A stretch of DNA of 64,000 nucleotides, taken from positions 15,006,501 through 15,070,500 of the forward strand of contig NC_072798.1 in assembly GCF_028583425.1 (NCBI RefSeq). The letters are read 5' to 3'. The DNA is from Eublepharis macularius. Taxonomy: Eukaryota; Chordata; Lepidosauria; Squamata; Eublepharidae. Shown piece by piece: positions 22,901 through 34,900 of this stretch. Made by a program: the position numbers and the translations under genes. Position 1 is the first letter of the stretch, and every line of letters begins with the position of its first letter. The notes below the pieces were generated by a model. The model had not been told where the DNA came from, did no database searches, and saw only the letters and a list, made by a program, of their open reading frames with translations.

Positions 22901-25900
22901 AATATCCTGGCAGTCGATTCTGTATCGATATGCAGTGTGTAATTCTCCTTGAGTCTCAGTGAGAAAGGTGTACTATAAATAACATAAATAAAGGAAAGCA
23001 ACTCTAAGGAAGCCTTGTGAGTCTGTGTTTGGTCTCCAAAGGGTAGGCTACTTCCTGGGAATCCTATATACTCACTCACTTGTCTTCAAATTCCACAATA
23101 CAAGTTAGATGGGCTATAAATGCCATAAGCCTATGAAATCAAAATTGCCAGTACTTCATGGTGTCCATTTTGGGGAGAAAGAACTCCTGCAGTACAGAGT
23201 TCCATAGTTCCATGAGTACAACTGCAAGATCTTCAGATTGTGAGAAAGTTAACCAAAACTATTGGGTCTACTGTCTGAGAAAATACATATTGTTTATTGG
23301 ACTGTTATGTTTGAATCCTCAAAAGCTGGCATTATATTCTTAGAGCCAAAACACACGAGACGCCTGATGCATGGAAGACACTTCTCAGTTTCCCGTAAGT
23401 TTCCATGGGAAATGTAGTGAGAAAGAATCTCTGTCAGGAATAAGAGGGAGAATCTCCCTTCTTCCCAGCAGAGGCTCTTTCTCTAGGCATCTCATCTAGT
23501 CTGCTCGGCTCCCTCTCGCCGCTGACAGTGCGCTCAGCTCCCGAATGCAATTAGGGGAGCAAGGGGAGTGCACTGGCAGCCGCAAGAGGAAGAGCGCTCC
23601 CCTTGCTCGGGAGCAAAGCATGCTGGCGGCAGTAAGAGGGACAAGGAGCCGATCTCACCAGCAGCTCTCTTTCCCTCTCGCCACTGCCAGCACTTCCGTT
23701 GCTCCCCTAAATGCACTCGGGAGCTGAGGACGCTAGCAGTGGTGAGAGGAAGCTGAGCAGACTAGATGAGACACCTAGAGAAAGAACCTCTGCCAGGGAG
23801 AGGGGGGATTCTTCCTCTTCTCCCTGGCAGAGGTTCTTTCTCACTATGTTTCCCGTGGAAACTTGCAGAAAACTGACGACTGTCCTCCATGGGTCAAGCG
23901 TCTTGTCTGTTTTGGCTCTTAGATGCCTTGTTTCCAAAGACATAAGATGGGATAGAAATGTTTTAAATAAATAAATAGATAATCTATTGCAAATAATCAC
24001 TTCCTCCTTGGCTTTCAATATATTTATTTACTTCATTTATACCCCGCCATTCTCCCCGATGGAGACCCAAAGTAGTTTAAAACATTCTCCTCTTCCCCAT
24101 TTTATCCTCACAAGCACCCTGTGAGGTAGGCCAAACTGAGGGCCAAGCTACACATGACGAATGACACTTGAATGGCAAGTGTATTTCTCCCTGTTCACTT
24201 GCCCTCCACTCAATCCACTTGCCGTTCAAGTGTCATTCGTCATGTGTAGCTTGGCCCTGAGAGTGTGAGACTGACCTAAGATCACCCAGCAAGCTTCCGT
24301 GGCAGAGCGGGGGTTCGAACCTGGCTCCCCCAATTCCTAATTCTGACACTCTAACCACTACACCATGCTGGCTCTATATACCAGAATCAGCATCTTGTGG
24401 TTTTTTAACAACTAAGTACCCAACCTGCTAAAACAAACCTGAATTTAACACTATTAGATATTCCCGAAAATTCCACAATGGATTCCTCAGTAGACCCAAT
24501 GATCCACTTACAAAACCCTCCTGCCCTTACCTCGCCCATATACAATATTGTTGAAATAGGGCACACAACACAAGCCGTTCCAGCACCAAACATCTCCTTC
24601 ACTCGGCGATCCTTCAAGGCAGTTGTCAAATCGCTCATGGTGATGTATCGCTCGGACACTTTAAATTCTCCCTGTACAGGGAAAGAGATGTGTAACGAAA
24701 GAACATGCTGTCGAGAAGCCAAAGGTCCACTTCAGGTGGAAGAAGCAAAAAGTCAACAAAATATATACCTCGTTGTTGCCAGGAGAGGGCACTTTCCTCT
24801 ACAAGTTTCCCTGAGTCAGCTTCACCTACATCTGTGTGGTTTGACTTAGAATACTAGAATCATAGGGTTGGAAGGGACCTGCAGGGTCATCTAGTCCAGC
24901 CCCCTGCACGATTTAGAAAATTCACAACCCCACCCCACCCTATGCACACACACCTCCAATGACCCTTGTTCCATGCCCAGAAGATGGCAAAACACCGTCA
25001 GGATCCCTAGCCAAACTGGTCTGGGGAAAACTGCTTCCTGACCCCAAGGTGGCCATTGGCATTACCCTGGGCACGACTTATAGGAACTTATACCCTGGAA
25101 AATTTTATTGGTCTTTTTAAGATGCTACAGGACATGAATTTTGTTCTCCTACACTTCTGATTTCCATCCACAGTGTTGGAGGTGTTCTGGGCACGCTCTT
25201 CTGTTCAAGTGGGGCAGCCGAGGCCCACAGGCCTAGACAGTGCATATGTGAACTTAGTGAAATTGTCCCAGAATCCTCTGCAATGTTCAGGGCTTCCATG
25301 GCAACCACACAGTATGGAAAAGATGCTCTAGAGTTTGGGAAGCCAATGGCATTAGATTACCTACCCACTTAAATAAATGAATAAAGGGAGGGGGAGATTA
25401 CCTACCCACTTGTGTGCCAGGTCTAAAATGCTCTGCCTCGTCACACCAGGAAGAATGATGCCATCTAGTGGTGGAGTTGCCAGCTCCTCCTCTGTCAACA
25501 CAAAACAAAATGACATAACAACAATAATAATAATATAATAATATTTGCTTTATATACCACCCATCGGGACAACTTAACACCCACTCAGAGTAGTTTACAA
25601 AGTGTGTTATTATTATGTTCACGACAATTACCCTGTGAGGTGGGTGGGGCTGAGAGAGTCCCATGGCTGGTCGTACTTTAAATTCCAGTTCTTCAGTGTC
25701 TAAATTGCAGGCCGAAGGGGGTTCAGGGATTTTTGTCCTAGGAAACTAGTTGTGAAAACAGAACATTTGTCTAATGAGAAGTTCTTGGCCAAGGAAAAAA
25801 AAGGGTAGAGGCTGCATCAAAAGTGGACTCCCCCTCTCACTCCCCACTTCCTCAGAAGTACTGTGACTGTGAAGAAAATTCTCTGTACCACTACTATGTG

Positions 25901-28900
25901 AGAAGGGGGCTCTGTGCCTGCCCTAAGGGGAGCCTTCAAATTAAGCTGTTTGTAAATGCAAAGTAAATAAGTCTATCCAGGGGTCATTTTGTAGAAAAAG
26001 AGCTGGAGGAACTCATTAGCATAACTCATTAGCATATACCACACCCCTTGACATCACTGGAAGTGTGTTATTAGCATAACTGATTTGCATATACCACACC
26101 CCCTGGCATCACCTATCCTGGTTGTTTTGGACCCAATCCTAGCCATTCAAGGCCAAAATTGGGCCCCAAATGGCAAAAAGGGGCTGAAAATGGCCGAAAA
26201 GGGGCCCAAAATGGTCAGGATCAGGCCGCTGCTGAGTGGGAGAGTGATCCACCATCCATCAGAAGCCCGATCTGGGCCGTTTCGGTCCCAATCCAGGCTG
26301 AAATGGGCCCAAAATGGCAGAGTCAGGTGGGCGGGGCCACCTGTCATGTGACCTCTTTGGGGAACTGCCGGAACTGCATAGATATGGTATCTATGCAGAT
26401 AGTTTAATATGTCCTGTAGTGTAGTGCTTAAGAGCAGCAGGACTCTAATCAGGAGAACCGGGTTTGATTCCCTACTCCTCCGCTTGAAGCCAGTTTGGTG
26501 ACCTTGGGTCAGTCACAGCTCTCTCAGAGCTCTCTCAGCCCCACCCACTTCATAGGGTGATTGTCGTGAGGATAATAATAACACACTTTGTAAACCACTC
26601 TGAATGGGTGTTAAGTTGTCTTGAAGGGCGGTATATAAATAGAATGTTGTTGTTGTTATATTATGTAGCTATTTACAGATTTATTCTGCACTTTTTTTTC
26701 CTTGCTGACTTTTCTGACTCGTGCCATTCTTTCTTTCACGGTTGTTTCCCAATGAAACGCAGCCATTAGCAAATGATAACTGAAAGAGAATAGGTGGTGG
26801 GAGGAAAAGAAACTCAGACAGGGCCTGTTGTCTCAGGGATACCACTATAGGAGGACAGAAACAAAAGAAGGGGGAGGAGCTGTGGTTCAGTCACTGACAG
26901 CTTTGCTCAGGTCTTGCAAACTGAAGACCGTGGCTTCTTTGATTCTACAATAAAAGTGGCAGTCTTCAAGGAACCACCAGGCTCTTGTTTTCAGTGCAGC
27001 AGATTATCACAGCTACTCGTCACTCATATAGCCATTTGCACATTTCAATGATGCCAAACAAGCTTTAAGACTATTGCTGGCAGTAGTGGTAGAGTTCCAT
27101 TTCTCAAGCAAAGAGATGATTATAACAACAACAACATTTGATTTATATCACGCCTTTCAGGACAATTTAATGCCACACTCAGAGTGGTTTCCAAAAGGTA
27201 TTATTATTATCTTCACAACAATCATTCTGTGAGGTGGGTGGGGCTGAGAGAGCTCTGAGAGAGCTGTGACTGACCCACCCAGCTGGTTTCAAGTGGAGGA
27301 GTGGGAAGTCAAACCCGGTTCTCCAAATTAGAGTCCTGCAGCTGCCACTCTTAACCACTACACCAAACTGGCTCTCATGCATGTGGGCATGAAGTTCTGA
27401 AGGTAGGTTCTCACCCCTTTTTACAAAAGCTTTACCTTGTCTTTCTTGCTCCGTGCTCTTAAAAAGATCTCCCTGGCACTCTTCCCTACTCTGTGGCCAG
27501 TGCAGCAACTGTCACAAAATGGCTTTCAAGCACTTGGCTTGTCCAGCCAGCTGCCAGAGAGCGGGGGCACCTGTGAACATTTTAAACTCCCCTTTCACAT
27601 GCAATTTTCACAGAGTGTGCGCATATTATGTCCACCAGTTTGGCATCACCTGCGGCAACATCTGCTTCCTTTGGTACCAGACTGAAAGCATGACAATGTG
27701 CAACCCTTTGGGTGCCAAAAATGCTTATTCTTTCCTGTGAACTACAGCCAATCCTGGCTCCATATGGCTTCATACATTTCACCATTGTTAAAAAAAAAAA
27801 AAGACTGCAACTGTACACACTCCCAACTTGTGTTTGATTAGTCGAAGGAACTAACTAGTAGCTAATAAAAATGGCCTGCACTTAAGCACCTCACAGCCTT
27901 TATGTTTCCTAAAAGTAATGCATTTATGTTTCACAAAACAAAATCAAATATTTGAAATGCATAAGAGGCTAAACACACCATGTTTGTAGGCAGAAAATGT
28001 TGTCTGTACCTTTCCGGTGAACAGTTGCAAACTCAACCATTTTGCACCCCAAACGTACCTGTTAATCAGAAGTCTCCACTATACTGGGTTAGACAAAGAT
28101 GTTCTTTTTCAGACATCTTGCTTGTGGGACTTGGGACTTGGGATTCTAGGGCCTCCATAGCTTCCCTGGGCATTCAGCTGATTGGCAAGTCCTTCTATGA
28201 CATCAAAGCAGCTAAGCCAATGGCAGCCAGAGGGGCAGTGACAACTCAGGCCCTTGGTGACATCAGAGCAGACCGGCATGTATTGAAGGAGATTTGGCAA
28301 GTAGAGAGATCATATGGACCGTGCACATTTTCAATTTGTTCTTGTTTTGAGTGTATGTGTGTGTATATATAGTCACACTGCAAAGCTTGAAGTCCTGATG
28401 TTCCAGAAATAACCTCAGATGGCAGCATTCATTCATGAAACACCACACGTGGTATGTGTCAAGGGAAGAGACAGATTAGTCATGTTTACCAGTCACAAAA
28501 TATGACTGCTACCTGATCCTAGGTGAGCCTAATCTTGTCAGATCTCAGAAGCTAAGCAGGGTTGGTCTTGGTTAGTAATTGGATGGGAGACCCCCAACAA
28601 AAAACAGGGTTGCAGAGGCAGGCAATGGCAAGCCACCTCTGTTAGTCTCTTGCCATGAAAACCCCACCAGGGGTCGCCATAAGTCAACTATGACTTCTTG
28701 AGGGCAGGATTTCATTTCACCTGATCCTAGAATCCGAGGGGTTTTTTTGGAAGTCAAAGAGCGTCCGGAGACTAGGGGCAGATGGCCAGGATAGATAATT
28801 TTTTAATGCCTGTTTTCTAAAATTCAAAAGCAGACAGCTGAAGTGCAACGGAATTACCTAGATAGACCTCAGGCCAATTATGCTACCATTTAATTGACCC

Positions 28901-31900
28901 AAGACATTTTGGTTCCACTTCTCTGTTTAAGAAATTAGCATGCTGGGTCAGCCTAAACGATCTGGATGCGATCCAGACTAAATTTTCCATTGGCAGAAAG
29001 GAAACCTACTGCCCCTCCCCCCCCTCAATCTCCACAAAATGCTGCTCCTCAGGGTTAGGGGACCCTGAGGAACGACAAGAGAGGAGTCTGCAATGGGAAA
29101 GAGGAATTGGTAGAAATTTCTAGTTCATTCTGGATTCAACTCAGTGCCTGAATGGGACAGACTCTAATAATATTCTAGACCAACTCTTAGAACTTGGTCA
29201 TTAATAGTTGTGTCCATGCTAGTCTGGGAACCCCACCACCAACTTTTTTTGAACTTGAAAACTCAGTCACCACATTAGATGTGACTGAGCCAGGGGTTAA
29301 TATTAGGCCATGTCAGGGAAAGGAGCCTGAAACTGGGTCGCGAAAACCAGTATACGTGTCCTAGTTTCCTTGCATGTCCTAGTTTCCCTTTCTTCTTCCC
29401 TGTGGCCCAGAAGAGTAATGTGAGAAAAAACTTGTTTTCAAAGGTCCTCAAACGGTTATTAATATCAAATGTGGAAAAATATTAGTTGGATGTAAACCCG
29501 GTTTGAAAGTTTTGCCTCAGGGGAAACTCTGTTTTCGAAAAAGACTGATGAATGGCACCTGAGGCCCAAAGGTGAAGTGACCATTTTGTTCAAACTTTTG
29601 TCAAACAGTGGTCAAAACTGAGGTAAAACCCCGACAGCAGTCTATGGTACTGTTACCTCCATTTTCATTCCGCCAATACAGGAAGAGATTCATGGTCCCG
29701 ACTTCTGTAATTTGATGGTCTTCCCCATAGAGCCACAGAACCTGCTGACACCCTAACTCCATAGCTTCACGCTGGGCATAAATAGAAGATCCATAGTTCC
29801 TTTCGGAGACAGAAGAAAAATGGCAGGCAATTGTTATTGGACCATGCATGTATTTTACTGCATTTTTATCCCATATCTCTCTCTCTCGCTGGTAATGCTC
29901 ATACAGCTATCACCTTAAGCAGAAATTAAAATGGAAAAAACTTTATTTAATATCATGTCTCTGATGTTTAATTATTGCCCCTACTAGCAACAAAGCCTGT
30001 TGTGGGAAAAATACAAAGGGCCCTAGAAACAGCAGAGCAGGCAGGCCGGGCATTGCATCCTCCGTAGTGTCTGGATCAGGCTGGAGGAGGGCAGGGCAGC
30101 AGGCCGGGCATGGCCCCCTCCCCCGTGCCCCATCTGGGTGGGGGGAGGGCAGGGCAGCCGGGCCAACTATTGCCTCCTCCCACATACCCTGTCTGGATGG
30201 GAGAAGCACAGAGTGCCCAGGACGGGCATTCCCACCTCTGCTGCCATCTCGGCTCTTCTCACCATCTCCACCAATATAAAAGGTGAATCGTCAGGAACAC
30301 GTCTCACTTTTTATATAGTAAGATAGGTTTTGCCACAGAAAGAACAACAGAATCATTTGTATCCAAAAATAACCATGTCACCTGTGCTTTCAGATTAGGT
30401 AGTTTCATATTTTTAAGTAGAGGGATGATTAAGCTAGCCCTCAACTCATTAAATATGGGACACTCTATAATCATACGTTGAATGGTTACTTAAAGGCAAT
30501 CTAAACTGTGATTTGGCAGAACAGCTCCTGCTGTGGCACTCTGAAACAATTTTAAAGGTGGGAAAGTCTAAATTACAATTTCAAGAATGGTGAAAACATT
30601 TATGGTTTCTTTAAAATGCCAGTCAAATATAGTTAAGGAAAGTGAATGGAAAATGTATTGATTGATTTCTAGGAACCTACTCCTGACTGTCCTCTAAAGA
30701 CCCCCCAAGTTTCAGGAAGATTGGAATCTAGGGTCCAATTCTATGTGCCTCCCCTTACTCCCCCTTGCTTGAGCACTGTAATAGTGACTGAAATGGGCCT
30801 ACATGCAACTGTGGTTAAAAAAAATGACACAGAAGAAAGGGTCATCCGTCCATCCCTCCCATGCCACAGCCCAAATCTGAATCAGGCCCCCACCCTCCGT
30901 GACTGCTTGTTTGCAGCTTAAAAGCTAGCCATTCAGGGATCTCTGGCTGCCACATCTTGTTAAGTTCCTCTTCAGAACACGTTCACAGTGACGAAGTTCA
31001 GGAAGGACTTCTCTTCTTTGCCAAGACCAAAGCATCCTAGATGCTTTATCTACTAGCTATATGTGCTAAACCATCATCTGTCCTAAGGCCCAGTTCTTCT
31101 GGCTCACACTACTGGATGCTGTCAGGCCTTCAGCTTGCTGTCCCCCTGGAGCCATTGAACACATTCCCCAAATGCTTGTATTCTACTGGACCGTCTCAGA
31201 AGTCTTTGCCCTGAGCCAAGGAAAGCCGTGATTGCGGCCAGGTCTGTCTCCTAAAGTGGGCAGCAGGTTGCAAGCTTTGATGACGCCAAAGAGAGACATT
31301 GCAGGGATAATACCAGCTTCCTTAGAACAGAGTGTCAATGCGTTACATGGCTGTTTTCTGAGTTCCAGACCTACAGACTGGCAGTACAAGGGACTTTTGT
31401 CAAACACCATCTGCAAGATTAATTCACAGCTACAACATTTGTTCAGGTCCAAAAGCAAATCTCCACCCCAAGCTTGTAGCTGAAGCCAGATCCAACTGAG
31501 CAGAATAGATGGGGTCAGTGTGGTGCAGTGGTTAGAGGATTGGACTAGGACTGGGGGACCCAGGTTCAGGTGGGTAGCCATGTTGATCTACAGCAGAAAA
31601 TCAAGATCGGAACCCAGTAGCATCTTAAGACCTACAAGATCTCCAGGGTATAAGCTTTTGAGAGCCAAAGCTCCCCTGTCTCTGGCAAAGGGAGCTTTGA
31701 CTCTCAAAAGCTCATACCCTGGAAATCTTGTAGGTCTTTAAGGTGCTACTGGATCCAGGGATCTTTCTTTACTAAACCATGAGTTCAAATGTGCAACCTG
31801 GGACCAAAAGAGAGAACCATATACACTATGGGATAATATTTATCTGTTAGATTTTTATCATGGCAGCACACATAATTGTCACATCTTCCATTTTATCATC

Positions 31901-34900
31901 GGAATAAACTCATAGGTAGGCACATCTGCAACCAGATGTGATTGGGTATTTCTGCTATCATCATGTTATAGCAAACCATTCACAATTGGACTTCCTTCCT
32001 TCCTTCCTTCCCCCCTTTCTCTCTGAGACTCAAGGTGGATTACTTATACTCAAAGGAAGATCCAGTTGTGATTAATATCTACAGCAAACACCAACGAAGT
32101 GGGTTTCCTTTTGTCCATTTCCTTCTTCAACAAAGTATCTCTCCCCAAAACAAAGAGATTTTCTCCACCTCACTGGAGCAGAAGGTGCTTGAGAAGAATC
32201 CACAAGGCACTACCTTTGTGTTCACAAGGAACACTCAATTCAGAAACGAGTGTCTTCATAGGAGGAAGATGCATGGCTGGCAAGTTCCCAGCATTTTTGG
32301 ACCCGACACCCACCGCCGGCGCCAGGGTTTCTGGCGCCTGCGGCCACCCTTTCATGCTCGCGCGCGCCCCCCAGACTGCGTGATGACGTCATCACGTGAT
32401 GACATCATCACGCAGTAAAGCTGGGGCCATTGGCCGGTGGGTGGCTGGGCCGGTGCGAGGAGGCTGCCCACGCTCCTCATGCTGCCCCGGCTCCCTGCCA
32501 TCCCTGGCCCATGGCTGCTGCGCCCGCCCGGGGGGGTGTGGTGGTGGCGGTGGCTGGCTGGCGGCAGCGGCAGCACGGGCCAAGCATGCCAGTTCCGTGG
32601 CCCACGCCTCCGCCCCCAGCACCCCCTCTGGCCCCACCTCACAGCCTCAATGGTGGCACCGGGCCTGCCAACACCCCATGGTAGTCATTTTGACTGCCCT
32701 CACCGTGTAGAGATATGAACTCCCCAAACCCAGAAAATTTCAAAAAAAAAATAATCCCAGTCCTATGATTCTGCCCCCCCACCCAATTTTTCCAGTGGGA
32801 TTTGGGGGGGGGGGGTTCTTCTTCAGGATCCTGGTTCATATGCACTGAAGCCCTATGTGCAAGAAAAATACGTGTGCTGCCCCTGGTCACACAACATGAG
32901 AACTGTGCATATTGGGAGCACTGCAAGTAGCACACACTCCCAAACACAAGGATATCAGGTTCTTGGTATCGTTAGGTGGGTAGCCATGTTGGTCCACAAT
33001 AGAATAGCAGGATTTTAGTCCACTGGCTTCTTTGAAACCAACAAAATTTGGTCTTCAAAACAGAGCTCTGACTCTTGAAAGCGTACACTCTGAAAATCAT
33101 GTTGGTCTCTAAGGTGCCACTAGGTTCCTGTTATGTGTGGATGTAATGTTTGTAAAGCACTAAACTAACTGCAATTAAAATAAATCTCATTATTATGTCT
33201 GAACTCAGACTATGTATTACAATTCAGAATGCTGATGTTTTTCAGAGGGAATTCTCTTACCCTCCCAGTTTGCAGTCCCCTGTTCCTCCTTTCCAGGCTC
33301 TGACGTATTTTGGATCTGCCCACAAGGATATAGGATTAAAGCTTCCGCTTGAGAAGTATGGACCCACGGGGCTTAGGATCACGTACAAGAGGGCCCTCGA
33401 TGGCTTCTTGACTCCAAGGGATGGCTGAAGGGTCAAGACAAAAGACAAATATAGCTTGAAAACAGGTTCAGTCCTGGTGAAGGCACCTCTGTTGAAACAA
33501 CAATGCTCTAGGAATCCTCGCAGAAATTTAAAAAAGGAGACAGGACTAGAAAACAAATTGGAACGGGGAGATAAATGATCTTAGATTGATTTCAGAGGGG
33601 AATGGTTGTGTTGGCTACAGGTTGTGGCAGAAGTCTCCCACCTTACTGATTTATATTTATTAAACATTTATACTCTGCTTTTTTCTACAGTGAGCATCCA
33701 AAGAACATTGTTTTCCCTTTGCTGTTTTTTGTGTTTTTACATACCTATAGTGGTTTTAGCCCTGATCTAGATAGCCCAGGCAAGCCTGATCCCATCGTAT
33801 CTCAGAAGCTAAGCAGGATTGGCTTGGGTTATTAACTGAATGGGAGACCTCCAAGGAAGACCAGGGTCACTATGTAGAGGCAGACAATGGAAAACTACCC
33901 CTGTTAGTCTCTTGCCTGGAAAATCCTGGAAGAGGTTACCATAAGTTGACTACAACTTGATGGCACTGTCTACCACCACTAGGGTAGTATGAGTTTTAAG
34001 TCATTGTGTTATATGTTTTTACAGGGGTCACTTCATAGAAAAAGAGCTGGAGGAACTCATTAGCATAACTCATTAGCATATGCCACATCCCTTGCCATCA
34101 CCAGAAGTGTGTCATTAGCATAAGTGGTTTGCATATGCCACACACCCCTGACATCACCTATCCTGGCTGTTTTGGACCCAATCCCGGCCATTCAGGGCTG
34201 AAATGGGGCCCAAAATGGCAAAAAGGGGCTGAAAATGGCCCAAAAGGGCCCCAAAATGGTCAGGATCAGGCCGTTGCTGAGCAGGAGCATGATGCACCAC
34301 CGTCAGAGGCCCTATCCGAGCTGTTTCGGCCCCAATCCAGGCCGAAACGGGCCCAAAATGGCTGAGAGTCAGGTGGGCGGGGCCACCTGACATGTGACCT
34401 CTTTGGGGAACTACCGGAACTGCATTCCTGCGCGTTCCCCCTCGAAATGGGCCCTGTTTTTTTTTTATAATGTTTTGTTTCTAACTGTTAACTCCTTTGG
34501 TGGCCTTATAGGGAATAAAGTTGGAGTATAAATTTTGTAAATAAAATATAAATAAATAAGCCTTGTGTAGGAGGCCAGGCTAAGAGAGAAAAACTGGCCA
34601 AGTTCAACAAGCAGCCTTCCCTGAGTGTGAATCAAACCTGGTCCCCCAGTTCGCAGTCTGATACTCAGACATCACGGAAGGTCCTTGGTATGTTTGCACA
34701 CTTTTGTCGCCAAGTCTTGTACCTGTCCCTTTGATTTTGCATTGCTGCAGATCACTCTCTCTACTTTATTCCAAGTCAATGGCAATTTCCACCTGTTGAT
34801 TTCTGCAGGGCAGATTTCAAAAGGGCAGATACAAACCAGGTTGAATTTTTTCCCCCCTGGCTAGCTGGCAATCGCAGTTCCTGGCAATCACTGCATCCCA

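Noticed and set aside
24140..24257. Perfect inverted repeat considered as a terminator or regulatory hairpin
   Set aside because: Exact 3-bp duplications and restoration of the host SINE upon removal show it is a transposon insertion.
26411..26480. Possible tRNA gene
   Set aside because: Box A- and box B-like motifs are present but no cloverleaf; the sequence continues into a MIR-like SINE body and tail repeated elsewhere.
28540..28600. Possible 5S rRNA gene
   Set aside because: Only the internal promoter region matches; the rest is SINE body, and target duplications flank the unit.
31987..32010. (TTCC)n and similar short simple runs, including 8435-8460 and 14890-14910
   Set aside because: Ordinary microsatellites or element tails; no further significance seen.
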